This document shows, in pieces, positions 34,879 through 42,985 of a DNA stretch of 64,000 bases. The translations under genes and the position numbers were made by a program. The notes below the pieces were generated by a model. That model did no database searches. It saw only the letters and a list, made by a program, of their open reading frames with translations, and was not told the DNA's origin. Origin of the DNA: Changshengia sp963803165 (lineage in GTDB: Bacteria > Chloroflexota > Dormibacteria > Aeolococcales > Aeolococcaceae); assembly GCA_963803165.1 (NCBI GenBank), contig CAWDLK010000004.1:1-64000 (forward strand). The letters are read 5' to 3'. How positions within the stretch are numbered: position 1 is the first letter of the stretch; the number at the start of each line of letters is the position of its first letter.

Positions 34879-35663
34879 CGGGACCCCGCGTCCGCGGAGT
34901 GCGCCGCCTCGGCCGCGCGGACGATGGTGGTGAAGGCGTCGACCTTGAGGCTCGCGCCCCCCACCAGGGCACCGTGGATGTGCGGCTCGGCGAAGAGCTC
35001 GGCGGCGTTGGCGGCGGTCACGCTCCCCCCGTAGAGGACGGGGACGCTGTTGGCCACCTCGCCGAGAAGCTGGTCGATGCGGGTCACGATGTGGACGCAG
35101 ACCTCCTCGGCCTGCGCGGGGGAGGCGGTCCGGCCGGTGCCGATCGCCCACACCGGCTCGTAGGCGATGACCAGCTCGCCGTCCTGGAGGTCGGCGACGT
35201 TCTCGAGGGCGGTGCGCAGCTGGCGGTCGATCACCGCCATGGTGGTGTTCTCGAGGCGCTCCGTCTCGGTCTCCCCCACCGCGAGGATCACCCGCAGGTG
35301 ATGGCGCCGCGCGGCGGCCAGCTTGCGCGCGATCAGCTCGTCGCTCTCGCCGATGATGTGACGGCGCTCGGAATGCCCGAGCAGCACGTCGTCGCAGAGG
35401 CCGGCGAGCATCGCCGGCGACACCTCTCCGGTGAAGGCGCCCTTCTCCTCCGCGTAGCAGTCCTGGGCGCCCAGCCGGAGCGAGCTCCCCCGCAGCACCT
35501 CACGGACGCCGACCAGGTGCGTGTAGGGCGGGAGCACCTCCACCTCTACCCGGCTCCCGTCCAGCTCGGCGCGCAGCGAGCGGGCCAGCTCCAGCCCCTC
35601 GGCGACGGTGGTGTTCATCTTCCAGTTGCCCGCGACCAGCGGGGTGGGACGGCGCGCGCTCAC
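34875..35663 (-). CDS. tpiA: Triosephosphate isomerase
   Basis: A 262-residue TIM-barrel isomerase. The N-terminal VAGNWKMN (catalytic Lys), HSERR with the electrophilic His, YEPVWAIGTG with the catalytic Glu, and YGGSV phosphate loop are visible. The start GTG 35663 overlaps the pgk TGA. An unusual insertion of no obvious importance is absent; length is normal. Confidence 0.96.
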   Translation of the reverse strand: MSARRPTPLVAGNWKMNTTVAEGLELARSLRAELDGSRVEVEVLPPYTHLVGVREVLRGSSLRLGAQDCYAEEKGAFTGEVSPAMLAGLCDDVLLGHSERRHIIGESDELIARKLAAARRHHLRVILAVGETETERLENTTMAVIDRQLRTALENVADLQDGELVIAYEPVWAIGTGRTASPAQAEEVCVHIVTRIDQLLGEVANSVPVLYGGSVTAANAAELFAEPHIHGALVGGASLKVDAFTTIVRAAEAAHSADAGSR

Positions 35664-36847
35664 AGTGCGACCCTCTCGTCGAGGGCGGCCACCCCGGGGA
35701 GCTCCTTGCCCTCGAGGTACTCGAGGGTGGCGCCCCCACCGGTGGAGACGTGGCTGATCTTGTCCACGACGCCCGCCTGGTCGAGGGCCGCGGCGAGGTC
35801 GCCGCCGCCCACCACGCTGACCGCGGAGGAGGCGCCCAGGGCCTCGGCCACCTGCCGGGTGCCGCGGGCGAAGTCCTCGATCTCGTAGATCCCGAGCGGC
35901 CCGTTCCAGACCACGGTGCCGGCCGCCCTGCAGTCCGCCGCGATGCGGGCACAGGTCTCGGCGCCGACGTCGACCACCATCTGGTCGGCGGGGATCTCGG
36001 TCCAGGCGACGGTGGTGGTCGGCGCTCCGGCGACCGCCTCGGGGACGACCACCACGTCGACGGGGAGCCTGATCTCGCCCCGCCCCTTCCCGGTCCCCTC
36101 GAGGAGCCGGGAGGCGGTCTCGACCCACTCCTCCTCCACCAGCGACCTCCCCACCTCCTTGCCGAGCGCCCGGTAGAAGGTGCAGGCCATCGCGCCCCCG
36201 ATCCAGAGCGTGTCGACCTTGGTGAGCAGGTTCTCCACCACCCCGATCTTGGTGGAGATCTTGGCGCCGCCGAGGATGGCGACCACCGGCCGGCGCGGGT
36301 CCTCCAGCACGCCGCCCAGAGCCTCCAGCTCGCGGGCCATCAGGTAGCCGGCGACGGCGGGGAGGTGGTGGGCGATGCCCTCGGTGGAGGCGTGCGCGCG
36401 GTGGGCGGTCCCGAAGGCGTCGTTGACGTAGAGGTCGGCGAGGGCGGCGAGCTTCTCCACGAACGACTCGTCGTTGGCCTCCTCGCCGGGGTCGAAGCGG
36501 ATGTTCTCCAGCATGGCCACGTCGCCGTCATGGAGGCGGCCCACCGCGGCCTCCACCTCCGGACCGACCAGCCCCGGCAGCAGCTGCACTGGCGTCCCCA
36601 GCAGCTCGCCGAGGTGCGCCGCCAAGGGAGCGGTGGAGAAGTCAGGGTTGACCTTGCCCTTGGGCCGGCCCAGATGGGTGGCCACGATCACCCGGGCACC
36701 CCGCTCGCGCAGGGTTCGCAGGGTGGGCAGCGCCGCCCGCATGCGCCGGTCGTCGACGATCCGGCCGTCCTTCATGGGGACGTTGAAGTCGACCCGCACC
36801 AGCACCCGCCGGCCGTGAACCTTGACGTCGTCGATCGTCGCCTTCAT
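35660..36847 (-). CDS. pgk: Phosphoglycerate kinase
   Basis: A 395-residue kinase. The N-terminal VLVRVDFNVPM, LGRPKG, and ATP-site segments VAILGGAKISTKIGVVENLL and SVVGGGDLAAAL are present. ATG 36847 (MKATIDD) gives the usual N-terminus; a GTG nine bases upstream is possible. The 180 bases between it and gap contain overlapping inverted repeats, suggesting regulation between gap and the rest of the unit. Confidence 0.95.
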   Translation of the reverse strand: MKATIDDVKVHGRRVLVRVDFNVPMKDGRIVDDRRMRAALPTLRTLRERGARVIVATHLGRPKGKVNPDFSTAPLAAHLGELLGTPVQLLPGLVGPEVEAAVGRLHDGDVAMLENIRFDPGEEANDESFVEKLAALADLYVNDAFGTAHRAHASTEGIAHHLPAVAGYLMARELEALGGVLEDPRRPVVAILGGAKISTKIGVVENLLTKVDTLWIGGAMACTFYRALGKEVGRSLVEEEWVETASRLLEGTGKGRGEIRLPVDVVVVPEAVAGAPTTTVAWTEIPADQMVVDVGAETCARIAADCRAAGTVVWNGPLGIYEIEDFARGTRQVAEALGASSAVSVVGGGDLAAALDQAGVVDKISHVSTGGGATLEYLEGKELPGVAALDERVAL

Positions 36848-36880
36848 CTGCAACACCTGGGGTGATTGTGGTTGGGAGCA

Positions 36881-37003
36881 CGGTGCACGCCACGAGGACC
36901 GGTCGGATCGAGGAGCCGCGGGCCCAGGGGCCGGCGACCTCGTGGCGTGCGGAGAGGAGGCGCACTGGCGTGCCCGGCCGCTCGGACGGCGGAGCGTGCA
37001 CCG
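36881..37003 (-). ncRNA. Candidate structured RNA element between gap and pgk
   Basis: Two inverted repeats share sequence. GCACGCCACGAGG (36885-36897) pairs exactly with CCTCGTGGCGTGC (36938-36950), a 13-bp stem with a 40-base loop. CGGTGCACGC (36881-36890) pairs exactly with GCGTGCACCG (36994-37003). Because the first arms overlap by six bases, the two stems cannot form together. In the minus-strand gap-pgk message this could act as an attenuator, mRNA processing or stabilising structure. Confidence 0.45.
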
Positions 37004-37027
37004 AGCCGGACGAGCACGGGTCGTGAG

Positions 37028-38035
37028 CTAGAGGCGGGCGGCGACGTAGCCGACGAGGTCGACGACGCGGCAGCTGTATCCCCACTCGTTGTCGTACCAG
37101 GCCAGCACCTTGAAGAGCCGCTCGCCCACCGCCATGGTCGACAGCAGGTCGACCACGGTGGACTGGGGCTCGTGCAGGTAGTCGGCGGAAACCAGCGGCT
37201 CGTCGCTGACCCCGAGGATGCCCTTGAGCGGGCCCGCCGCGGCCGCGCGAAACGCGGCGTTGACCTCGTCGACGGTGGCCGCCTTGGAGAGGAGGACGGT
37301 GAGGTCCACCAGCGAGACGTCCGGCACGGGGACGCGCAGCGACATGCCGTGGAACTTGCCCTTCAGCTCGGGAAGCACCAGCGCCACGGCCTTGGCCGCG
37401 CCGGTGGTGGTGGGGATGATCGCCTGAGCCGCGGCCCGAGCCCTTCTCAGGTCCTTGTGCGGCCCGTCCAGGACCATCTGGTCGTTGGTGTACGCGTGCA
37501 CCGTGGTCATCAGCCCCGACTCGATGCCGAACGTGTCGTTGAGCACCTTGGCCACCGGCGCCAGGCAGTTGGTGGTGCAGGAGGCGTTGGAGATGATGTG
37601 GTGCTCGGCGGGCTTGTAGGCCTTCTCGTTGACGCCGATGACCACGGTGAGGTCCTCGTTCTTGGCAGGCGCCGAGATGATGACCTTGCGCGCGCCGGCG
37701 TCGATGTGGGCCTTGGCCGCGGTGGCGTCGGTGAACTTCCCGGTCGACTCGACGACGATGTCGACCCCGAGGTCGCGCCAGGGGAGGTTCTTGGGATCGC
37801 GCTCGGCGAGAACCTTGACCTTCTTGCCGTCCACCACGATGGCATCGCCGTCGACGGAAACCGTGCCGGGGAACCGCCCGAGGATGGTGTCGTACTTGAG
37901 CAGGTGCGCCAGCGTCGCCGGCGTGGTGATGTCGTTGACGGCGACGAACTCGATGTCCGCGCCCTGCTGGCGCGCCGCGCGCAGGATGTTGCGTCCGATC
38001 CGGCCGAAGCCGTTGATGCCGACCTTGACAGCCAT
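37028..38035 (-). CDS. gap: Glyceraldehyde-3-phosphate dehydrogenase
   Basis: A 335-residue NAD(P)-dependent GAPDH. The Rossmann motif VGINGFGRIGRN, the active site SNASCTTNCLAPVAKVL with the catalytic Cys, and the C-terminal WYDNEWGYSCRV are clear. ATG 38035 (MAVKVG) has GAGGAG upstream with good spacing; a GTG two codons before is unlikely. First gene of the glycolytic unit; 163 bases separate it from whiA. Confidence 0.96.
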   Translation of the reverse strand: MAVKVGINGFGRIGRNILRAARQQGADIEFVAVNDITTPATLAHLLKYDTILGRFPGTVSVDGDAIVVDGKKVKVLAERDPKNLPWRDLGVDIVVESTGKFTDATAAKAHIDAGARKVIISAPAKNEDLTVVIGVNEKAYKPAEHHIISNASCTTNCLAPVAKVLNDTFGIESGLMTTVHAYTNDQMVLDGPHKDLRRARAAAQAIIPTTTGAAKAVALVLPELKGKFHGMSLRVPVPDVSLVDLTVLLSKAATVDEVNAAFRAAAAGPLKGILGVSDEPLVSADYLHEPQSTVVDLLSTMAVGERLFKVLAWYDNEWGYSCRVVDLVGYVAARL

Positions 38036-38198
38036 GAACACTCCTCAGAACTGCGGCGCCGAAGATCCGAGCGGAGGTTAGCAAGCAGGCGCCTCTCCCC
38101 GCGTTCGGCACCCACCATGATGGTCGGCAATCGTCGCGATCGCCAGGGCCGAGAGTCCCCGGGGGATGCTCCGGTCGCCCCGCTCGAGTCAGGGCAGT

Positions 38199-39104
38199 TC
38201 AGCCTTCGCCCTCATCACCTCCGAGCGCGACCAGACGGTGCAGGCGGCCGGCCATCGCCGGGCGGCTGCAGCCCGCCGCGGCGGCGAGCGCCTCGAGGCT
38301 GTCCCGGGGCCGATGCCGGCGCAGGAGGGCCGCCTCGCGGAGGGCGGGGGGCAGCGCCTCCCAGCGCCCCCGGTCGCCCTCGATCCGCTCGATCGCCTCG
38401 AGCTGGGAGAGCGCGGCGGCGACGGTCCGGCGGAGGTTGCCGGTCTCCGCGTTGAGCCGTCGGTTGACCCCGGAGCGCACCTCGCGGACCACCCGGCCGG
38501 CCTCGAACTCCAGCCGTCCGCGGTGGGCGCCGACGGAGCTGAGCAGGGTCGCCACCCCGGCCGAGGAGCGCACCGCGACCAGGGGGCGTCCCCGGCGCGA
38601 GAGCGCCACCGCCGCGATGCCGAGGCGCTCCAGGTCGCCGATCAGCCGGCCCCCCGCCGCCGCGGTCCCGACCAGGAGCTCGAGCTGCGGCGGCCCGTCG
38701 CCGCGGCTCAGGGAGCCGCCGGCGAGGAGGGCCCCGCGCAGCCGGGAGCGGGCGCAGCAGAGGTTGGCCGAGGGCGCCGGCGGCGCCGGGCTCGGGACCC
38801 CGTCCACGGCCGTGCGGACGACGACGCGATAGCGGTGGCGGCGGGCTGTCGCCAGCCGCTCCACCGACGCCGGCACGGAGTCGGCGTGGAGCGCGGCGAT
38901 GGCGGCGCGGGCCGCCACCAGGCGGGTGGTGATCGGGGCGGCTCCGTCGCCGGCCAGCCTCATCCCCTCGATGAGCGCCCCCCGGCAGCAGGCGAGCGGC
39001 GGGACGTGCGGCGCCAGCTCGGCGACGATCTGATCGGTGAACGAACCGGCCCGCAGCACCCCCGGGTGCTCCCGGGGCGGGTGGCCCGCGGTCGCGTGCA
39101 GCAC
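38199..39104 (-). CDS. whiA: WhiA sporulation/division regulator homologue
   Basis: A 301-residue WhiA protein: a degenerate LAGLIDADG-type N-terminal domain (CCARSRLRGALLAGGSLSRG) followed by the helix-turn-helix region reading RRLNAETGNLRRTVAAALSQL. WhiA controls cell division or sporulation genes in actinobacteria and affects division in Bacillus. It directly follows rapZ. The usual neighbour yvcK is not between them. Confidence 0.92.
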   Translation of the reverse strand: MLHATAGHPPREHPGVLRAGSFTDQIVAELAPHVPPLACCRGALIEGMRLAGDGAAPITTRLVAARAAIAALHADSVPASVERLATARRHRYRVVVRTAVDGVPSPAPPAPSANLCCARSRLRGALLAGGSLSRGDGPPQLELLVGTAAAGGRLIGDLERLGIAAVALSRRGRPLVAVRSSAGVATLLSSVGAHRGRLEFEAGRVVREVRSGVNRRLNAETGNLRRTVAAALSQLEAIERIEGDRGRWEALPPALREAALLRRHRPRDSLEALAAAAGCSRPAMAGRLHRLVALGGDEGEG

Positions 39105-39106
39105 GG

Positions 39107-39955
39107 TCAGCGCGGGTCGGGCCTGCCGACGTCGCGGTGGCGCGCGGTCACCTCGCGGCTCTCGCTGCGCAGCCGCCGGGCCAGCTCCTCGGCGACCACC
39201 ACCGAACGGTGCCTGCCGCCGGTGCAGCCGACGGCGACGTGGAGGTGACGGCGGCCGCCGGCCGCGTAGTGCGCCGATGCCCAGGAGAGCAGGTCGCCGA
39301 GGCGGTCGCAGAGCTCCCCGGTGCGCGGGTCGCCGAGCACGTAGAGCTGCACCGCCTCCTCCAGCCCGGTGAGGGGGCGCAGCTCGGGGACCCAGAAGGG
39401 GTTGCGGAGGAAGCGGACGTCGACCACCCAGTCGGCCTCGGCCTGGACGCCGAACTTGTAGCCGAAGGAGGAGACGACGATCCGCAGCGGCGCCCCCGCG
39501 GCCGGCGAGGCGACCAGGTCGACGACCCGCCGGCCCAGCTCCGCGGAGCTCAGCTCGCTCGAGTCGACGACCGTGTCGGCGGCGGCGCGGAGGCCGGCGA
39601 GCAGCTCACGCTCGCGCGCGACCGCCGCCGCGGTGCCGCCGGCGTCCGCGCAGGGGTGGGGGCGGGTGCTCTCGGCGAGGCGCCGGAGCAGCACCGGGTC
39701 GGAGGCGGTGAGGTAGACGACCCGCACCCCCGCGGGAGGGAGGAGCTCGGCGACGGCCTCGCCCTGGCGGGCGTCGACCACCGCCACCGCCGGGCGCGTC
39801 CGCGGGGCGTCGGCCCAGGCGGCGAGCAGGCCGGCGGCGAGGTTGTCGGCGACCTCCGCCCCGGCGGCCTCCAGGGCGTGGGCCGCCGTGGTCTTCCCCG
39901 CCCCGCTCATGCCGGTGAGGATCCACACCGCGGGCGGGGCCTGGTCCACTGTCAT
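39107..39955 (-). CDS. rapZ: RapZ/YvcJ-family nucleotide-binding protein
   Basis: A 282-residue P-loop protein. Walker A GMSGAGKT (residues 15-22), a VVSSFGYKFG segment, VRFLRNPFWVPELRPLTG and the C-terminal GCTGGRHRSVVVAEELA are the family hallmarks. In E. coli RapZ controls GlmZ small-RNA turnover; in Bacillus YvcJ affects competence and phosphorylation. It lies two bases before whiA, so the two are coupled. A large palindrome lies upstream toward uvrC. Confidence 0.93.
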   Translation of the reverse strand: MTVDQAPPAVWILTGMSGAGKTTAAHALEAAGAEVADNLAAGLLAAWADAPRTRPAVAVVDARQGEAVAELLPPAGVRVVYLTASDPVLLRRLAESTRPHPCADAGGTAAAVARERELLAGLRAAADTVVDSSELSSAELGRRVVDLVASPAAGAPLRIVVSSFGYKFGVQAEADWVVDVRFLRNPFWVPELRPLTGLEEAVQLYVLGDPRTGELCDRLGDLLSWASAHYAAGGRRHLHVAVGCTGGRHRSVVVAEELARRLRSESREVTARHRDVGRPDPR

Positions 39956-40041
39956 CTCGTCGCGATTCTAGGGCGGCGGGCGCCGGCGCCTCGCGCCGGC
40001 GACGGCGACGTCCAGGGAAGCCCCTTTGAGATTCGTGAGAT

Positions 40042-40070
40042 ATTTCGTCACGAACATTTCGTGACGAAAT
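40042..40070. promoter_or_regulatory. 29-bp palindrome between uvrC and rapZ
   Basis: ATTTCGTCACGAA (40042-40054) and its exact complement TTCGTGACGAAAT (40058-40070) flank a CAT spacer. Each half is itself nearly palindromic (TTTCGT-n-ACGAA), so the element can also be read as two tandem sites; a partial copy ATTCGTGAGA precedes it. It is far more AT-rich than its surroundings and lies 87 bases upstream of rapZ. It probably is a repressor or activator site. Confidence 0.6.
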
Positions 40071-40112
40071 GTCCGGCGCCTGCACACAGGCGGGGCGGCG
40101 AGGACGGCCCGC

Positions 40113-42149
40113 CTACACCAGCTCCTTGATCCGCTGGGCGACCACCTCGGGCACCACCTCGGCCAGCTCCTCCACGCTCGCCTGGCCGATGGCCTCGACG
40201 CTGCCGAAGCGGCGGAGGAGGGCGCGCTTGCGCACCGGCCCGAGACCGGGGACGACGTCGAGGCGGGAGCGCAGCGCCGACTTGGCCCGGCGGGCGCGGT
40301 GCCGGGTGATGGCGAAGCGGTGGGCCTCGTCCCGCACCCGCTGGACCAGGAAGAGGGTCGGCGAGTCGCGGGGCAGGACGATCGGGTCGATCCGGTCCGG
40401 CCGGAAGAGCTCCTCGTTGCGCTTGGCCAGGCCGAAGACGGGGATGTCGGCCAGCCCCGCCTCCACCAGGACGTCGTGGGCGGCACCGAGCTGCCCTCTG
40501 CCCCCATCGATGATGAGCAGGTCGGGGAGGGCGGCGAAGCTCTCCTCCCCCCGCGAGCCGGCGCGCCGCCGGGCGGGGCGGCCGCGCTCCGGCGGCGCCT
40601 CCTCGCCGTTCGACCCGTCGGGGTCGTCGACCGGGATGTCGCCGTCCGCCTCGCCCTGGACGGCGCGGAGGTGGCGGACGAAGCGGCGGCGCAGCGTCTC
40701 GGCCATCGAGGCGAAGTCGTCGGCGCCCTCCACGGTTCGGATCCCGAAGTGCCGGTAGTGGTCGGGACGGGGCCTGCCGTCCTCGAAGACCACCATCGAG
40801 CCCACCGAGTTGGTGCCCATGGTGTTGCTGATGTCGTAGCACTCGATCCGGCGCGGCGGGCTCTCCAGCTCGAGGCGGGCGGCGAGGTCACCGAGCAGCG
40901 CCTCGGTCCGCTCCGCGTCGAAGTCCTCGACCACCCGCCGCTGGCGGAGCGCAGCCAGGGCGGTCTCGCGGGCCAGATCCACCAGACGGCGCAGCTCGCC
41001 GCGCCGGGGCATCCGCACCTCGACCGGTCCGTCCCGCTCGGCGGAGAGGAAGCCGGCGATCTCCTCGAGCCCCTCGGGGAGGTCCGAGATTAGGACGACG
41101 CGGGGCAGCTGCGGCGAGCCGCTGTAGAACTGGGGCAGGAAGGCGCCCAGGCACTCGGCCGGGGAGAGGTCGGCGACCCCCTCGACCTCATGGGTCTCCG
41201 AGCCGATGACCCGTCCGCCGCGGACGGTGAGCACCGCCGCCATCCCCCGACCGGCCTCGACGGCGACGGCGACGGCGTCGTGGTCGCCGCGACGGCCGCT
41301 CAGCACGTCCTGGCGCTCGCTGATCCGGTCGATGGCGCGGAGCCGGTCGCGGAAGCGCGCCGCCAGCTCGTAGTCGAGGCCCGCCGCCGCCTCCTCCATC
41401 TGCTGGCGCAGCTCGTCGGCGAGGACCCGGCTGCGCCCCTCCATGAAGGTCTCGACCTGCTCGAGGAGGCGGGCGTAGCCGGCCTCGTCGATCCGCCCCT
41501 CGCAGGGCCCGCTGCAGCGCCGGATGTGATAGTCGAGGCAGACCCTTCCTCTCCGGAACAGCTCGTCGCCGCAGGTGCGGAAGGGGAAGATGGTGCGCAG
41601 CGAGCGCACCGTGGTGCGCAGCGACTGGGCGCTGGTGTAGGGCCCGTAGTAGCGGGCTCCGTCGCGCTGCACCTTGCGCGTGTAGTAGGGGCGGGGGAAG
41701 AGCGTCGCCCGCTGACCGGCCTCGCCCCGCGGGGCCCTCAGCTTCTCGCGGGCGGTGCCGGGGGCGTGGGTGTCGGGGCTGCCCGGCGCGGGGATCTTGA
41801 GGTAGAGGTAGTTCTTGTCATCCTTGAGTCGAACGTTGAAGCGCGGGCGGTGGCGCTTGATCAGGGTGTTCTCCAGGATCAGCGCCTCGCGCGGGCTGGC
41901 GCAGGCGATCACCTCGAAGTCGAACACCCCCTCGACCAGGCGCCGGGTGCGCTCGGGGAGGCTGGGGATGCCGGTGAAGTAGGAGCGCAGCCGGTTCTGG
42001 AGGACGTCAGCCTTGCCGACGTAGGCGACCCGTCCGGCGAGGTCGCGCATGACGTAGACGCCCGGCCCCTGGGGGGCGGCGCGCAGCCGCTCCCTGAGCA
42101 GGTCCGGGTCGTCGATCAGCCGCGGCGGGCGCCGGGTGGTGGCGGTCAT
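40113..42149 (-). CDS. uvrC: UvrC, excinuclease ABC subunit C
   Basis: A 678-residue nucleotide-excision nuclease. The N-terminal GIY-YIG domain (GPGVYVMRDLAGRVAYVGKA) is followed by a UVR segment (ELRQQMEEAAAGLDYELAARFRD), a cysteine-bearing CGDELFRRGRVCLDYHIRRCSGPC region, the RNase H-like C-terminal nuclease (IECYDISNTMGTNSVGSMVVF, PDLLIIDGGRGQL) and tandem HhH motifs at the end. An insert between about residues 500 and 530 is acidic then basic. ATG 42149 overlaps the upstream methyltransferase stop. Confidence 0.96.
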   Translation of the reverse strand: MTATTRRPPRLIDDPDLLRERLRAAPQGPGVYVMRDLAGRVAYVGKADVLQNRLRSYFTGIPSLPERTRRLVEGVFDFEVIACASPREALILENTLIKRHRPRFNVRLKDDKNYLYLKIPAPGSPDTHAPGTAREKLRAPRGEAGQRATLFPRPYYTRKVQRDGARYYGPYTSAQSLRTTVRSLRTIFPFRTCGDELFRRGRVCLDYHIRRCSGPCEGRIDEAGYARLLEQVETFMEGRSRVLADELRQQMEEAAAGLDYELAARFRDRLRAIDRISERQDVLSGRRGDHDAVAVAVEAGRGMAAVLTVRGGRVIGSETHEVEGVADLSPAECLGAFLPQFYSGSPQLPRVVLISDLPEGLEEIAGFLSAERDGPVEVRMPRRGELRRLVDLARETALAALRQRRVVEDFDAERTEALLGDLAARLELESPPRRIECYDISNTMGTNSVGSMVVFEDGRPRPDHYRHFGIRTVEGADDFASMAETLRRRFVRHLRAVQGEADGDIPVDDPDGSNGEEAPPERGRPARRRAGSRGEESFAALPDLLIIDGGRGQLGAAHDVLVEAGLADIPVFGLAKRNEELFRPDRIDPIVLPRDSPTLFLVQRVRDEAHRFAITRHRARRAKSALRSRLDVVPGLGPVRKRALLRRFGSVEAIGQASVEELAEVVPEVVAQRIKELV

Positions 42150-42985
42150 CCCCGGCCCTCGGTGGGAAGCTCGAGGTCCCAGACCAGGGCGAACGGCAGC
42201 CCCTCGAGATGGCGGATGGCGGGCGAGGTGCCCTCGCGGAGGAAGGAGCTCACGATCTCGGGCGTGTAGGGCGGCTCCAGGCAGCGTCGCACCCGGAGCC
42301 CGCCGGCGGCGAAGGCGTCCAGGTACTCGGCGTGCCAGTGGGTGAGGTTGCGGATCACGCAGCGCGAGCCGTCCTCCCTGCGGAAGAAGGCGTGACCGCC
42401 GAGCACCACCGACACCGGGTGGATGTCGGAGACGACCAGCCGGCCTCCCGGCCGCAGCACCCGGGCCAGCTCGCGGACCGCGAGTCCGAGGGCGGCGAGG
42501 TGGGTGAGGGCCAGCCCGCAGGTGACCAGGTCGAAGCTCGCGTCCGCGGCCGGGAGCGCGGCGAGCGCACCGAGCCGGAACTCGGCCGCGGGCAGCTCCC
42601 GTCGCGCCCGCGCCAGCATGGCCTCGGAGGCGTCGACCCCGATCACCCGGTGCCCGAGCCCGAGGAGCAGACCGGTGAGCCGGCCGGTGCCGCAGGCGGC
42701 GTCGAGGGCGAGCCCCGGGGGGATCGCGGCCAGGACCTCGGTCACGGCCGGCTGCTCGGCCAGCAGCAGCTGGTTGACCCGGGTGTCGTAGGTGGCCGAC
42801 CAGCCCCGGTAGCCCTCGTCGACGTCGAGGACCTCGAGGGCCCGGCTCTCCCTCGCGGCGGCGTCGCCCCGGAGCTCGGCGAGGCGGGCCTCCAGGTCGA
42901 CGGGATCCGTGGACGGCCAGGAGCGGAGCAGCCCGAGCCCGTCCAGGCCGGCGTCGAACTGGGCCGGCAGCACCGCGGGGCTCAT
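42146..42985 (-). CDS. SAM-dependent methyltransferase (between ligA and uvrC)
   Basis: A 279-residue class I methyltransferase with a long N-terminal extension. Motif I is ALDAACGTGRLTGLLLGLG, motif II VIGVDASEAML, motif IV FDLVTCGLALTHLA and a post-motif VLRPGGRLVVSDIHP. It resembles UbiE/Methyltransf_11 enzymes; the acceptor is unknown. It starts at ATG 42985 overlapping the ligA stop and ends overlapping the uvrC ATG, so it is translationally embedded between two DNA-repair genes. Confidence 0.87.
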   Translation of the reverse strand: MSPAVLPAQFDAGLDGLGLLRSWPSTDPVDLEARLAELRGDAAARESRALEVLDVDEGYRGWSATYDTRVNQLLLAEQPAVTEVLAAIPPGLALDAACGTGRLTGLLLGLGHRVIGVDASEAMLARARRELPAAEFRLGALAALPAADASFDLVTCGLALTHLAALGLAVRELARVLRPGGRLVVSDIHPVSVVLGGHAFFRREDGSRCVIRNLTHWHAEYLDAFAAGGLRVRRCLEPPYTPEIVSSFLREGTSPAIRHLEGLPFALVWDLELPTEGRG

